Below, piece after piece: positions 36,124 to 45,016 of a stretch of DNA of 49,343 nt. How positions within the stretch are numbered: the first letter of the stretch is position 1; each line of letters starts with the position of its first letter. The position numbers and the translations under genes were made by a program. The stretch spans positions 1-49,343 of the IMG/VR virus record IMGVR_UViG_3300033571_018524. One strand, written 5' to 3'. Source of the stretch: a virus. The notes beneath the pieces were generated by a model. That model was not told where the DNA came from. It did not search any database and saw only the letters and a program-made list of their open reading frames with translations.

Positions 36124-36152
36124 ATTATAATCCTAGTTGACTAAAAAATCAA
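36124..36152 (-). promoter_or_regulatory. Promoter of the terminase operon
   Basis: TTGATT (36152-36147), 17 bp, TATAAT (36129-36124). The ATG is eight bases after the -10, giving at most a one- or two-base leader. Confidence 0.75.
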
Positions 36153-36469
36153 ATAGACTTGGCTATTTTTAATAAAATAAGATACCCAATTAAATCATCA
36201 ATATCATTATCGCCTGGGTATTCTGTGCCTTTCATAAGTCTATTTAATTTATCATCGATTCTTACATGAAGCTGTTCTCTAGGTCCCGCTTTTGAAAATA
36301 TACGAACAGGATCTAAAGCTGAATTTCCATATGCTATATTCTTTTTAATTAACATATGAGCAATCTCATGACAAGTTGTCCATATTTCTTTACCCGCTTC
36401 AGTTCCAACTGTTAACAAATAAAGGTCATCACATCTAAATTCTTTTACATCTGGGAATACTGGTTCCAT
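36149..36469 (-). CDS. Conserved hypothetical (DUF6378-like)
   Basis: 106 residues from ATG 36469, with AGGCGG upstream; the in-frame ATG at 36538 lies in the small HTH gene. A helical protein with HEIAHMLIKKNIAYGNSALD, then LHVRIDDKLNRLMKG, a layout recalled from phage DUF6378-type proteins and remotely from MazG-like all-alpha NTP hydrolases. Function inferred only loosely. Confidence 0.6.
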   Translation of the reverse strand: MEPVFPDVKEFRCDDLYLLTVGTEAGKEIWTTCHEIAHMLIKKNIAYGNSALDPVRIFSKAGPREQLHVRIDDKLNRLMKGTEYPGDNDIDDLIGYLILLKIAKSI

Positions 36470-36471
36470 TA

Positions 36472-36618
36472 TTACCGCCTTTTTATTAATCCAAATTTTT
36501 CTAAATATCTCTGTATAGTCATAGCAGAGACACCACACTCTTGAGCAATTTCTGTTACGTTTTTCTTTTGTACTACATATCTACGATATAACCAAGGTTG
36601 GCTTTGATACAACTTCAT
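36472..36618 (-). CDS. Helix-turn-helix microprotein
   Basis: 48 residues. VTEIAQECGVSAMTIQRYLE (21-40) is a clear HTH of the sigma-4/resolvase type, within a basic frame. It overlaps the RuvC-like stop (ATGA). A DNA-binding regulator is likely; a transposase remnant is less so because the frame is intact and packed in the operon. Confidence 0.68.
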   Translation of the reverse strand: MKLYQSQPWLYRRYVVQKKNVTEIAQECGVSAMTIQRYLEKFGLIKRR

Positions 36619-37181
36619 CTTTCAGTTAATACCTCATTTGCATAATAAGCAATTCCAAAAGAGTCTGCAACATCAAAATCATTTAAAGACAGATTATATT
36701 TATTATTAAAATAATCTACAGTTCTTTGTTTTCTCATTTCCCGCATTTTTGTTTTATACCACGATTCAACATGCCCAGGATTTTCAAACTTAAGTCTGTC
36801 TTTCTCCATCTTTGTTGGGTTTTTATTTCCAATATGAGCCTGCCAAGAACTAGGGGGTACAGTAATAACGGAAGAGCCACTAGCCATAAGTTCAGCAATA
36901 ACAACACCGTAGACATAAGATAATTTTATCACAGCATCGGCAGATTTGACAAGTATTGCTCCTTCTATAGCAATATAATCAGAACTTAATTGATTTAACA
37001 TTGCATGAATTTTTACTTTAGCATCATAAATTTTTTCATATATATTTGATCCAGCCAACTCTACTTTGCCCCATTTAATTGGAACTCCATTATCCATTAA
37101 ACAAAAAGCAACTGAGTTTGTAGAAGCATCTATGCCTAAAACTCTGGTTGCCTTTGTTTTAATTAAGCTGGTCAATTTCAT
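36615..37181 (-). CDS. RuvC-like Holliday junction resolvase
   Basis: 188 residues, RNase H fold. Acidic residues Asp18 (LGIDAST), Glu73 (IAIEGA) and Asp170/Asp173 (DFDVADSF) match the RuvC order. It would resolve branched replication intermediates before packaging. In an operon with a Cas4-like nuclease. Confidence 0.82.
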   Translation of the reverse strand: MKLTSLIKTKATRVLGIDASTNSVAFCLMDNGVPIKWGKVELAGSNIYEKIYDAKVKIHAMLNQLSSDYIAIEGAILVKSADAVIKLSYVYGVVIAELMASGSSVITVPPSSWQAHIGNKNPTKMEKDRLKFENPGHVESWYKTKMREMRKQRTVDYFNNKYNLSLNDFDVADSFGIAYYANEVLTER

Positions 37182-37446
37182 CTAGTATACTCAATACTTT
37201 CTTTTTTGAATTAACGTTAATATTTTTTTCACATAATACGCAAATATTATTTTGGTTATATCTACTCAACGGAGCCTTACATTTTTTACAATTTCTAAGT
37301 GCTCCATTTTTAATTGCCTTTTTTTCATAGTATTTTTCCATGATTCTTTTATTTGTAGCAACTCTGCAGCAATTCTCTTCACAATACTTTTGGTTATGAG
37401 TTTTTGGAGTAAATTCTTTTTTACATTCTGGATTAAAACAAATCAT
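37159..37446 (-). CDS. Double zinc-ribbon protein
   Basis: 95 residues. First set CFNPECKKEF plus YCEENCC, second set CKKCKAPLS plus CVLCEK: two four-Cys ribbons joined by a basic helix. A DNA- or RNA-binding adaptor is plausible. It overlaps the resolvase by 23 bases. Confidence 0.7.
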   Translation of the reverse strand: MICFNPECKKEFTPKTHNQKYCEENCCRVATNKRIMEKYYEKKAIKNGALRNCKKCKAPLSRYNQNNICVLCEKNINVNSKKKVLSILDEIDQLN

Positions 37447-37448
37447 TA

Positions 37449-38246
37449 TTAATTAACCTCATAAGGTTCAATCTGAACTGTTCCAGTTACATTGCTCCAA
37501 CAATCTTTTTTAATAGGACATGTCTTGCAAGATGAACTTGTTTTTATAAAAGGTCTTAGTGGTAAATCTCCGTTTTTAAAATTATCATATACTTCACATA
37601 GCCAAACAAATAGGTTATCAATTGTTTTTTTATTTTTTTCATTCATTTGAATTGGAATTATTAAAATTTCTTGAGTATTTTTATTTTCATACAAAAGAAA
37701 ACCCTCGTCTATATTTTTTAATTTCATATATGTTAAAACTTGCAACATATGATTTGCAGAAGGAGACATCTCTGACTGTCTAGTATCCCAAACTTCTTGC
37801 TTTGCTGTTTTAATTTCGCCAACTACACCTGTGCCATCCCAATCCATTACTAGATCAATAAAGCCTCTGATTGGAGGGTACTCATTTGTAATTTCTACTT
37901 CAGTTTCAATAGACTTAAGCTTTGTAGATTGAAATAAATCAGATGATTGACTTTGAATTAATTTTTGAATTCTTTCATGAGCTTGTGTGCCTTGAGACAT
38001 ATTTGCTACCGCTTGAGCATCGTTATTGTCTATAAAGTTTGCTCCACTAAATGCCATATACCAGTATCTCGGACAATTACCATGACCATACCCAAAAGAA
38101 CTAGGACTAAAACTTTTTTTAGTCATAGGTCCGTCTGGCCTTTTAGTAATTAAATATGCTTTATCAAGTAAATCAGAAAATTCAGATACATCAAAATTTC
38201 CATCATATTTTTTAAACTTTAAATTTTTTACTATTTGTCTAGACAT
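37449..38246 (-). CDS. Cas4/RecB-like PD-(D/E)XK nuclease
   Basis: 265 residues from ATG 38246. Cys58 (GNCPRYWY) and a C-terminal cluster CKTCPIKKDC give the four Cys of a Fe-S site. Between them Asp131 (RGFIDLVM), Glu144-x-Lys146 (VVGEIKTAK) and Q-x3-Y (169-173) are motifs II, III and the RecB-type QxxxY. Cas4-like phage exonucleases process DNA ends for recombination. No Cas1, Cas2 or repeat array is nearby. Confidence 0.85.
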   Translation of the reverse strand: MSRQIVKNLKFKKYDGNFDVSEFSDLLDKAYLITKRPDGPMTKKSFSPSSFGYGHGNCPRYWYMAFSGANFIDNNDAQAVANMSQGTQAHERIQKLIQSQSSDLFQSTKLKSIETEVEITNEYPPIRGFIDLVMDWDGTGVVGEIKTAKQEVWDTRQSEMSPSANHMLQVLTYMKLKNIDEGFLLYENKNTQEILIIPIQMNEKNKKTIDNLFVWLCEVYDNFKNGDLPLRPFIKTSSSCKTCPIKKDCWSNVTGTVQIEPYEVN

Positions 38247-38403
38247 TAAACAAACTTCCAATTAATGAAGCTCCAAGCCATATACCAACGATGCCCATCA
38301 CAGCTGGAAATACTGGCGGAGCTGGCACTGGCAATTTAAAAGCAGCAAAAATTCCACCTAATACTGCTCCTGTTATTGTGCACAAGAATATATCTTTAAT
38401 CAT
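38239..38403 (-). CDS. XapX-family membrane protein
   Basis: 54 residues with two hydrophobic segments and LPVPAPPVFPAVMGIVGIW between, the hallmark of the XapX domain (DUF1427-like) of small membrane proteins, function unknown. ATG overlaps the upstream stop, and its stop overlaps the Cas4-like start. Confidence 0.72.
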   Translation of the reverse strand: MIKDIFLCTITGAVLGGIFAAFKLPVPAPPVFPAVMGIVGIWLGASLIGSLFNV

Positions 38404-38735
38404 GAATTATACCTAACTACATATTTGAGAGCATCTACAAGTTTGTCTATAGATTCTTTAACTGAATAGTAAACGTTTTTCTTATTATTATTAACTGTTC
38501 CTGCTTTATCTTTTGCAATAGTAGAATAAACTGATGCAAGTACTGCAAATTTTGTTGATAAAGCTTGCAATTCAATAATTAAAAGTGGTGCCTTAGCTGC
38601 AGGAACATCAGGGTTCATTAATAATTTTACAACAATTGATAATGCCCTATCTAGTTGATCGTCTTTCATATAGTCATGAAGATCATTAAATTCAGTTATA
38701 TCACTGATAAGCTCTAAAGTATTTTTATCTTCCAC
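38400..38735 (-). CDS. Hypothetical helical protein
   Basis: 111 residues, all helical, no Cys. LDRALSIVVKLLMNPDVPAA and LIIELQALSTKFAVLASVY are the conserved-looking cores. I recall similar small proteins in phage replication regions but cannot name a function. Confidence 0.65.
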   Translation of the reverse strand: MEDKNTLELISDITEFNDLHDYMKDDQLDRALSIVVKLLMNPDVPAAKAPLLIIELQALSTKFAVLASVYSTIAKDKAGTVNNNKKNVYYSVKESIDKLVDALKYVVRYNS

Positions 38736-38829
38736 TTAATTTCTCTTTCTTGTCCAAAATATCAACAACAAATCCTAGTATATAGCCACATACTAGACCT
38801 ACTAAAGTTCCAAAAAGAAAACAAATCAT
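38725..38829 (-). CDS. Single-pass membrane microprotein
   Basis: 34 residues: MICFLFGTLVGLVCGYILGF and onward form one Gly-rich membrane helix, then a charged tail. It overlaps both neighbours (ATGA upstream). Confidence 0.6.
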   Translation of the reverse strand: MICFLFGTLVGLVCGYILGFVVDILDKKEKLSGR

Positions 38830-39143
38830 TCAGATTGCTCCATTTCTTTTTCCCAACATTCTACTAATTGTTCTAACATTGACCATTCTATAACTGCTAA
38901 TCTGACTTTGCTACTAGATGTGCCAAGGATGAGCTTGAGTACTGGATGCTTATCCCTACTAACTTTAAAAGTGTCTGTACAAATTTTAGCCCAAATATCT
39001 TTTGAAATAGAGATTGATTTTTCGTACTCTTTATAATCCACCACGAAATTTTTCCATTGGGCATCACCTTTTTGGTAATCACCACGTCCACTATTTTTTT
39101 GTTGTTTTGCTCCATCTCTTTTTGCCTCAGATCTTTCTGACAT
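38826..39143 (-). CDS. PD-(D/E)XK-like nuclease, Hjc-type (putative)
   Basis: 105 residues. SGRGDYQKGDAQWKNFVVDY followed by K gives the G-D...D-x-K layout of small phage Holliday-junction or repair nucleases; SISISKDIWAKI is the following helix. The lysine motif is D-Y-K instead of E-x-K. Its site between RecA and the Cas4-like nuclease fits recombination. Confidence 0.62.
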   Translation of the reverse strand: MSERSEAKRDGAKQQKNSGRGDYQKGDAQWKNFVVDYKEYEKSISISKDIWAKICTDTFKVSRDKHPVLKLILGTSSSKVRLAVIEWSMLEQLVECWEKEMEQSE

Positions 39144-39328
39144 TAGCCCACCTTATGAATAGTTTCATGGCCATTTTCACATGTCCATTTCATGATTAAT
39201 TTGATTTCATCCCAAAAATATTCTGATACGTCTAACTCGCATTTAGAACAAGGTTTTTGTCCCGATACCTTTTGAAGACCTTCATCATTATTTGAGTTTT
39301 CAGAAAAAAAATCAATTAAGTTTGGCAT
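39143..39328 (-). CDS. Zinc-ribbon protein downstream of RecA
   Basis: 61 residues from ATG 39328, inside the recA tail. C-S-K-C near residue 28 and C-E-N-G-H near residue 50 form a likely zinc site. Co-expressed with RecA. Not recognised. Confidence 0.65.
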   Translation of the reverse strand: MPNLIDFFSENSNNDEGLQKVSGQKPCSKCELDVSEYFWDEIKLIMKWTCENGHETIHKVG

Positions 39329-40319
39329 CAATTTTCTCCGACAATTTAGTAACTACTTCTGGGTTATCACGAAGATATTGCACTGCTTTTGCTCTTCCTT
39401 GAATTCTTTCCCCTTCCACGGTATACCAAGCACCACCTTTTTCCACTGCTCCGCACATTTCGGCAACATCCAATGTCTCTCCGATATAGTCAACACCTAA
39501 TTTTTCTCCTTGATAGTAGAAGTCATATTGTCCAGATAAATTTGGTGGGGATACTTTGCTGTAATCAATAATCCAATTAACTGGTCGTCCGACTCTTTGC
39601 TCAATAACTTTATCGCCAACTTTAACGCCATCTTTGATAGCATTAGCTTCAGCCTCGGAAGACCAAAGCTTAATGACAGTGGTGGAAAAGAATTTGACTG
39701 CCATTCCTCCCGTAGGTATGTGGCTGGCATGCATAGACCCAAATTGGTTTCGCTGTTGGGATATGAGAACAAGTAATGTATTTTTGTTTGCGTAGTTGAG
39801 CATTTTAACTGCATGTGTCATGTCCTTTGCTTCTGCACCAATTTGTTTGGTGTCTTCTAATTTTTTTAACTCTGTACTGTCTTTTTCAAAATAGATAGCT
39901 GGAAGCAATGCAGAAATAGAATCTACAACAATAATATCTACTCCAGCCTCCATGAGTTGTGTTGCAACATCTACCATGTCGTTAACAGTTTTAGCTTGTG
40001 AATAAATTAATTTTTCTGAATCTACTCCAAGTTTACTTGCCCAAGACGGATCATATGAGTGTTCTGCATCAATCCAAGCGCAGGTTTTACCGTCTTTCTG
40101 GGCCTCTGCAATCATCTGTAAACAAAAAGAAGATTTTCCTGCAGACTTATTTCCCCAAACTAGAACTTGACGTCCCATAGGTAGCCCTCCGCCCAAAGCA
40201 AAGTTTAGTCCTATACTAGGAGTCTTTTGTTTTAACAATTGCACTTCTTGTGCAGATTTAACACGATCTCTTGTTTTTGTATCTAGTTTTGCTAATATAT
40301 CATTTATATTTATAGTCAT
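39312..40319 (-). CDS. recA: RecA/UvsX-type recombinase
   Basis: 335 residues. Walker A GNKSAGKS (56-63), Walker B IIVVDS, the stretch LLVLISQQRNQFG before loop L2, and a C-terminal domain. The first N-terminal segment is short compared with host RecA (about 350). It catalyses strand exchange, here for phage recombination and repair. A TG-extended promoter and a 30-base leader lie upstream. Confidence 0.92.
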   Translation of the reverse strand: MTININDILAKLDTKTRDRVKSAQEVQLLKQKTPSIGLNFALGGGLPMGRQVLVWGNKSAGKSSFCLQMIAEAQKDGKTCAWIDAEHSYDPSWASKLGVDSEKLIYSQAKTVNDMVDVATQLMEAGVDIIVVDSISALLPAIYFEKDSTELKKLEDTKQIGAEAKDMTHAVKMLNYANKNTLLVLISQQRNQFGSMHASHIPTGGMAVKFFSTTVIKLWSSEAEANAIKDGVKVGDKVIEQRVGRPVNWIIDYSKVSPPNLSGQYDFYYQGEKLGVDYIGETLDVAEMCGAVEKGGAWYTVEGERIQGRAKAVQYLRDNPEVVTKLSEKIDAKLN

Positions 40320-40342
40320 TATTTATCTTTCTTGTTTACACC

Positions 40343-40354
40343 ATTATACCATTT
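40343..40354 (-). promoter_or_regulatory. Extended -10 promoter of recA
   Basis: AAATGGTATAAT on the minus strand, partly overlapping the stop of the MazG-like gene. Leader about 20 bases with AAGAAAGA. Confidence 0.7.
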
Positions 40355-40742
40355 AGAACTGGTTTCCGTGAAGCCTTTGTCTATTTTTATTTATTTCAAT
40401 TTTATTCATTAACACTTCGTCTAAACTATGTGTAACAAATCCAGCATTTCTCATTGCTGCATAAAGATCTACTAGCCTAATCAGTACGTCTGCCATTTCT
40501 TCTACAATTTTTTCAGACCCCTGATTTTTACGGATAGCTTCCAAAATTTCAGTAACTTCCGAATGTACGAGAGCAAGTTTATTACCCAACTTATCATGAT
40601 CTTTTGGCCCTTCCCAAAATCCTTTTTGTATTGCAATCTCATGCATAATAGCAGAAAATGCATCTAGCCCATAATCTGTAGGCAAAGAAATTTCACTTGA
40701 ATCTTTTTTTAAAAAATTCATTGTTTTAATAATATTATTCAT
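40353..40742 (-). CDS. mazG: MazG-like NTP pyrophosphohydrolase
   Basis: 129 residues, all-alpha. Metal motif E62-x2-E65 (HSEVTEIL) and E82-x2-D85 (EEMADVL). MazG enzymes hydrolyse NTPs or ppGpp-like nucleotides; phage forms may reset host nucleotide pools. The start overlaps the upstream stop; a second ATG seven codons in is possible. Confidence 0.82.
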   Translation of the reverse strand: MNNIIKTMNFLKKDSSEISLPTDYGLDAFSAIMHEIAIQKGFWEGPKDHDKLGNKLALVHSEVTEILEAIRKNQGSEKIVEEMADVLIRLVDLYAAMRNAGFVTHSLDEVLMNKIEINKNRQRLHGNQF

Positions 40743-40932
40743 TTGTTTCCTTTAATTTAAATATAAAACTACTTCCATCTTCATTTACAGTAACGCCAAG
40801 TTCGGAATCTGGCACATTCCTAAAAAATTCTATTGGAATTTCAATTTCTTTTAATTGAGATAAAATTCCAATCAGTATCTTGTTGGCATTTAATGAATTA
40901 AAATAGTCTTCTAGTGATACTACTTCTGTCAT
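40735..40932 (-). CDS. Hypothetical small protein
   Basis: 65 residues, not recognised. Helical N-terminus, then beta-like LGVTVNEDGSSFIFKLK. It overlaps both the polymerase stop (ATGA) and the MazG start, so it is made together with them. Confidence 0.62.
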   Translation of the reverse strand: MTEVVSLEDYFNSLNANKILIGILSQLKEIEIPIEFFRNVPDSELGVTVNEDGSSFIFKLKETNE

Positions 40933-43900
40933 TTTATTTCCTTTACCATTAAAGTTCCATCATCTAATTTTGATAGAACAACTTTACATTTCATGCCTTC
41001 TCGCATTTTTGCTAAAGACATCTTATACATACTAGGGAATACAATAACTCTAGTTAATTCTTTATCCCTATTAGATAATACTATGTGACTCATTTGTTTA
41101 CCAGCCTTTGTTGTGTATGGCGTAAAATTAACCACGATATATTCGTCTTCTTCTAAATCATATTCTTTTCTATAAAGGTAATCTACAAATAGGTCGTCAC
41201 CCTTTGGATCAATATCGTTTACCTTAATATATCTTGCAATACGATTATCTCCTACAAGAATAAAATACATTTGATTTGTTTCAATTTGGGTTTGTTCATT
41301 ATGAAATAGGCCAACAGATCCAGTTTCATCAACCAATTCTACTCTAGCCCATCCATTTCCTCGTTTTATATTCTTTACCATTCCAAACATAACAAAGGCT
41401 CCCAAATCATCAAAATCTTGAATAGATCTAGCTTGAGCTTTAATTCTTGGAGGGATACCTTCTAGATTAAATGTGGGTATGCCAAGATACTCATAATAAT
41501 TATCTTTCTCTTTACCACTTCTTGGATTATCTGTAAAAGCTGCTCCGCCAATTGCATTCAATGCAGAAATTGCTCTTGAGTTAATACCGCTATTCTTTTT
41601 AGAAGATTTAGTAATAAAATCATTATAATTTTCATAAGGTCTATTATCAATAATTTTATTAGCAATAGCATCTGAAATAAATTTTACATCTGTAAGTCCA
41701 AATCTTATTGCTTCTTTTTCTAGAGAAAAATACAATTCAGATTCTTTAATATGTGGTAATAATACTTTTAACCCAAGGCGCTTTGCTTCAATTAGATATT
41801 CCGTTTTTGTATCTTTGTTGTTTTCGTTTTTAAGTAACGAGAACATAAATTCCAACGGGTAATAAGTTTTGAGCCAAGCAGTATGGTAAGAAAGCATAGA
41901 GTAAGCAACAGCATGGGAACGATTGAACGAATACCCAGCATGTGCTTCAAAGTCGTGCCATAACGCTTCTGCTTTTTTCTTAGAAATGTGTTCTGAAGCC
42001 CCAGTAATAAATTTATCCTTGAACTGGTCGAATTCTTTTGCATCTTTTTTCTTTCCAATAATCTTGCGGACCTTATCAGCCTCTGCCCAAGTCATTCCTC
42101 CTAAGTGTACGCATGCTTGCATAACTTGTTCTTGATATATAATAACACCATAAGTATTTTCAGTAAATGGTTTTAAAATTGTGTGAGTATATTCTACTGC
42201 TTCACGGCCATGCTTACGATTAATATATGATGCACCAACGGTATTCATGGCTCCTGGACGAACCAGGGCATTTGAGGCAGCAAGATCTTCAAACTTATCC
42301 ACGCCCATCTTCATCAACAGATTTGTATAGGGAGTTGCTTCAGCTTGAAATACTCCTTTTGTATATCCATCACTTAAAAGTTTGTAAACTTGTGGATCAT
42401 CTAAAGACAATTCAGAAAGATTAATGTCTAGTCCATAACGTTCTTTAATAGATTTCAATGTGTCAGAAATAACAGATAAAGTTTTTAATCCTAATGCATC
42501 TAGCTTAATAAGTCCGATATCCGCAACAGTATCCATATCGTATGCAACAACAGGAATTCTTCCTGAAACTTTATCTTGTGCATCTTCACGAGATTCAATT
42601 GGAGCATATTTTCTAATATCATCTTTTGCTACAACAACACCTGCAGCATGAACTCCTACAGATCTTATTTTGCCACGCAGACGTTCTGCAAGCCAAACAA
42701 CCTCTGGATATTTCATTCTAAATTCTTTTGTATTTGGAGAATCAATAAAGTCTTCAAATGTATCTACAGATTTTAATGCACGATTTACATCTGAAAGTGG
42801 CACCATAAATACACGAGCAGCATCTCTAACAACACCTTTATCTTTAAAATAAGTGTATGTAGAAATAGAAGCAACATGTTTAAATTTCTTTTTTAGATAA
42901 TCTTTAACTTCTTTGCGACGACGATCTTCAAAGTCTGTATCAATATCTGGGAAGTCATTACGTTCTGGATTAATAAATCGGAAGAAAAGTAAATCATATT
43001 CAATTGGATCAACATCTGTAATTCCTAATGTGTAACAAACTAAAGACCCAGCTGCAGAGCCACGACCTGGACCCACCATAATTTTATTTTGTTTTGCCCA
43101 ATTAATCATGTCTGCTACAACAAGAAAATAAGAAGCAAATTTTTTCTGCTTAATAATCTCAAGTTCTTCTTCTAAGCGTTCTTTATAAATAGGATCTAAA
43201 GCCTTCTGAAGGCTATCCAAGCCTGTTTCAGCCAACTCCCTTAGCTTTTTATCAGCATTAGTTTTTGGAACTGGCAAAAGCTCTAGGCCTTGATAAAAAT
43301 CATAATCTTCTATTTTATTGGCAACTTCAACAGTATTATCATAAATATCAGTTCTATTAATTCCTGAAGAATTAAAATCTTTTTCTATTTGTTCTCGTGT
43401 CTGAATAAAAAGATTATAATTTTGAAATGAAATTTTTCTATCTGGATAAAGATAATTAAATCTATCTAACATATTTTTCATTTGACGAGACATATCAAAG
43501 TCTGCATCTTTATCCATTTTAGGATTAGTTGATAGAATAAGCATTGCTTCTTCTAAAATGCGGTCTTCTTCTTTTGCAAAGTGAGCATCACCTGTTGCTA
43601 CAGCTTTAATCTTTAATTCATCCGCTAATTCTAGAAGTTTGTCATTTACTTCTTTCGGGTTGTGGGATTGTACCTCCACATAAAAATCTTCGCCAAAAGT
43701 TTGTTTAAAGTCTTTGAGTATAAGTTTTGCTTCCGAGAACTCCTGACGTTCAATAGCTTTACTAATAATACCATTAAGACATCCGCTAAGTACGATAATA
43801 CCTTCTGCATATTCTTTTAATACCTCTCTATCAATACGTGGTTTATGATAAAAACCTTCGTTCCAAGCTAACTCCTGTAACGTATTAATGTTTTCTAATC

Positions 43901-44198
43901 CCTTTTTATTTTTTGCTAATAGGATTATATGATTGTAGGCTTGAATAGATTTATCTGTTTTAGAAGATCTATCAAATCTATCAGTCGGAGAAATATATGC
44001 CTCTACACCAAGAATTGGTTTTATACCTAATTCTTTTGCAGCAATTTGCATTTCTCTATGTGATGATAGTGTACCATGATCTGTTATGGCGATTGCGGTT
44101 TGATTTGCTTCAATAGCGGCTAGGCATAAATCTTTTGGAGAATTAAGCCCATCCATTAATGAGTAATATGAGTGAACATGTAAATGTACAAAATTCAT
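40929..44198 (-). CDS. dnaE: DNA polymerase III alpha subunit (DnaE-type)
   Basis: 1089 residues. PHP domain first (HLHVHSYYSLMDG, 5-17; GVEAYISP near 64). Palm with GPGRGSAAGS (376-385) and the catalytic Asp pair in PDIDTDF (417-423), a third in LIKLDALG. Helix-hairpin-helix and an OB fold (about 960-1050) follow. It is the phage replicative polymerase. Cellular DnaE is slightly longer (about 1160-1180). No clamp or tau gene is seen here, so host partners may be used. Confidence 0.93.
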   Translation of the reverse strand: MNFVHLHVHSYYSLMDGLNSPKDLCLAAIEANQTAIAITDHGTLSSHREMQIAAKELGIKPILGVEAYISPTDRFDRSSKTDKSIQAYNHIILLAKNKKGLENINTLQELAWNEGFYHKPRIDREVLKEYAEGIIVLSGCLNGIISKAIERQEFSEAKLILKDFKQTFGEDFYVEVQSHNPKEVNDKLLELADELKIKAVATGDAHFAKEEDRILEEAMLILSTNPKMDKDADFDMSRQMKNMLDRFNYLYPDRKISFQNYNLFIQTREQIEKDFNSSGINRTDIYDNTVEVANKIEDYDFYQGLELLPVPKTNADKKLRELAETGLDSLQKALDPIYKERLEEELEIIKQKKFASYFLVVADMINWAKQNKIMVGPGRGSAAGSLVCYTLGITDVDPIEYDLLFFRFINPERNDFPDIDTDFEDRRRKEVKDYLKKKFKHVASISTYTYFKDKGVVRDAARVFMVPLSDVNRALKSVDTFEDFIDSPNTKEFRMKYPEVVWLAERLRGKIRSVGVHAAGVVVAKDDIRKYAPIESREDAQDKVSGRIPVVAYDMDTVADIGLIKLDALGLKTLSVISDTLKSIKERYGLDINLSELSLDDPQVYKLLSDGYTKGVFQAEATPYTNLLMKMGVDKFEDLAASNALVRPGAMNTVGASYINRKHGREAVEYTHTILKPFTENTYGVIIYQEQVMQACVHLGGMTWAEADKVRKIIGKKKDAKEFDQFKDKFITGASEHISKKKAEALWHDFEAHAGYSFNRSHAVAYSMLSYHTAWLKTYYPLEFMFSLLKNENNKDTKTEYLIEAKRLGLKVLLPHIKESELYFSLEKEAIRFGLTDVKFISDAIANKIIDNRPYENYNDFITKSSKKNSGINSRAISALNAIGGAAFTDNPRSGKEKDNYYEYLGIPTFNLEGIPPRIKAQARSIQDFDDLGAFVMFGMVKNIKRGNGWARVELVDETGSVGLFHNEQTQIETNQMYFILVGDNRIARYIKVNDIDPKGDDLFVDYLYRKEYDLEEDEYIVVNFTPYTTKAGKQMSHIVLSNRDKELTRVIVFPSMYKMSLAKMREGMKCKVVLSKLDDGTLMVKEIK

Positions 44199-44217
44199 TT
44201 TAACCGCCTATCTCTTG

Positions 44218-44290
44218 TACCAGAAGTGGGATTCGAACCCACGCTTTGTAAATTTTAAGTCTACTGCCTCTACCGCTGGGCTACTCTGGC
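44218..44290 (-). tRNA. tRNA with anticodon TAA and short variable arm
   Basis: Acceptor GCCAGAG pairs with TTCTGGT (two G-U). Anticodon stem GTAGA/TTTAC holds loop CTTAAAA, anticodon TAA (Leu UUA). T-arm GTGGG/CCCAC with TTCGAAT. The variable region is only five bases (AAAGC), while normal tRNA-Leu has a long variable arm. CCA is not encoded. It lies between the polymerase and SSB genes, without its own clear promoter. Confidence 0.85.
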
Positions 44291-44299
44291 AACAGGTAA

Positions 44300-44965
44300 T
44301 TACCAGTCTACGCTGCTAGATGCAGATTGTTCGGATTCAACACTTTCTCCACTAAAAAATGCTTCTTGCTCAACATATGGCAAATCACGAACTGCTACTT
44401 TTTCTAATTCATATAGTTCAAAAGAAGAACCATCAAATGCAGTTTCATCTTTTGCTAAAGGAATTATCGTATAGCTTGTATCAGTCTTTGATCCTGTACG
44501 CTTAATGCGCCACATCAAATTTGAAATTGAACCCATTTCTCCAGCATACTCAATCAATGTTGGAGTAATTGTTTTTCCGCTGCTTCCTTGTGAAAGAATT
44601 GCAACATATGGGTCTTCCTTACCGTCATCAACCAATACGTTAATATAAAGTCGTGAACGACCCTTCCAGCCAGCCTTGTAATCTTTTCGATGCTGCTCAC
44701 AACCCCAGCACTTACCTTGGTCATCCATTGAGCATAGACCCTTGCGTTTATAATCTTTAGGGTTTGTATGTTCTACTGCAATAAATCCTAGACCACTTTT
44801 TTCAACATAATTTGGCGAATCTGGATCAAGTTCCTGTAAAAACCTAATCTTAACACTCTCACCGTCTTCAATTTTAAACCAACGTGCTTTTGTTCCATCT
44901 CCTGATGAAGTTGTAGGCTTATCCATAGCCTTATTTAGTTCTTTTAGACCTTTTACTAGTCCCAT
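44300..44965 (-). CDS. Phage ssDNA-binding protein (gp32-like, putative)
   Basis: 221 residues. An OB-like middle with an embedded zinc site (Cys78, Cys86, Cys89, His92; GKCWGCEQH) and an acidic, Ser-rich C-terminal tail, the plan of T4-gp32-type proteins. Position between polymerase and primase supports it. A TG-extended promoter is at 45006. Confidence 0.75.
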   Translation of the reverse strand: MGLVKGLKELNKAMDKPTTSSGDGTKARWFKIEDGESVKIRFLQELDPDSPNYVEKSGLGFIAVEHTNPKDYKRKGLCSMDDQGKCWGCEQHRKDYKAGWKGRSRLYINVLVDDGKEDPYVAILSQGSSGKTITPTLIEYAGEMGSISNLMWRIKRTGSKTDTSYTIIPLAKDETAFDGSSFELYELEKVAVRDLPYVEQEAFFSGESVESEQSASSSVDW

Positions 44966-45005
44966 TTTTATCTCCTTTTATTGTGCTATTTGTGCACTTT
45001 CTTTT

Positions 45006-45016
45006 ATTATATCATT
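45006..45016 (-). promoter_or_regulatory. Extended -10 promoter of the SSB gene
   Basis: TAATGATATAAT on the minus strand, just before the primase stop region; a leader of about 35 bases with AAAGGAG leads to ATG 44965. Confidence 0.7.

Noticed and set aside
36472-36618. HTH microprotein as transposase remnant
   Set aside because: No inverted repeats, target duplication or further transposase sequence; the frame is intact and overlaps its neighbours like other genes here.
37449-38246. Cas4-like gene as sign of a CRISPR system
   Set aside because: No Cas1, Cas2, effector or regularly spaced repeat array is present; stand-alone Cas4-like nucleases are common in phages.
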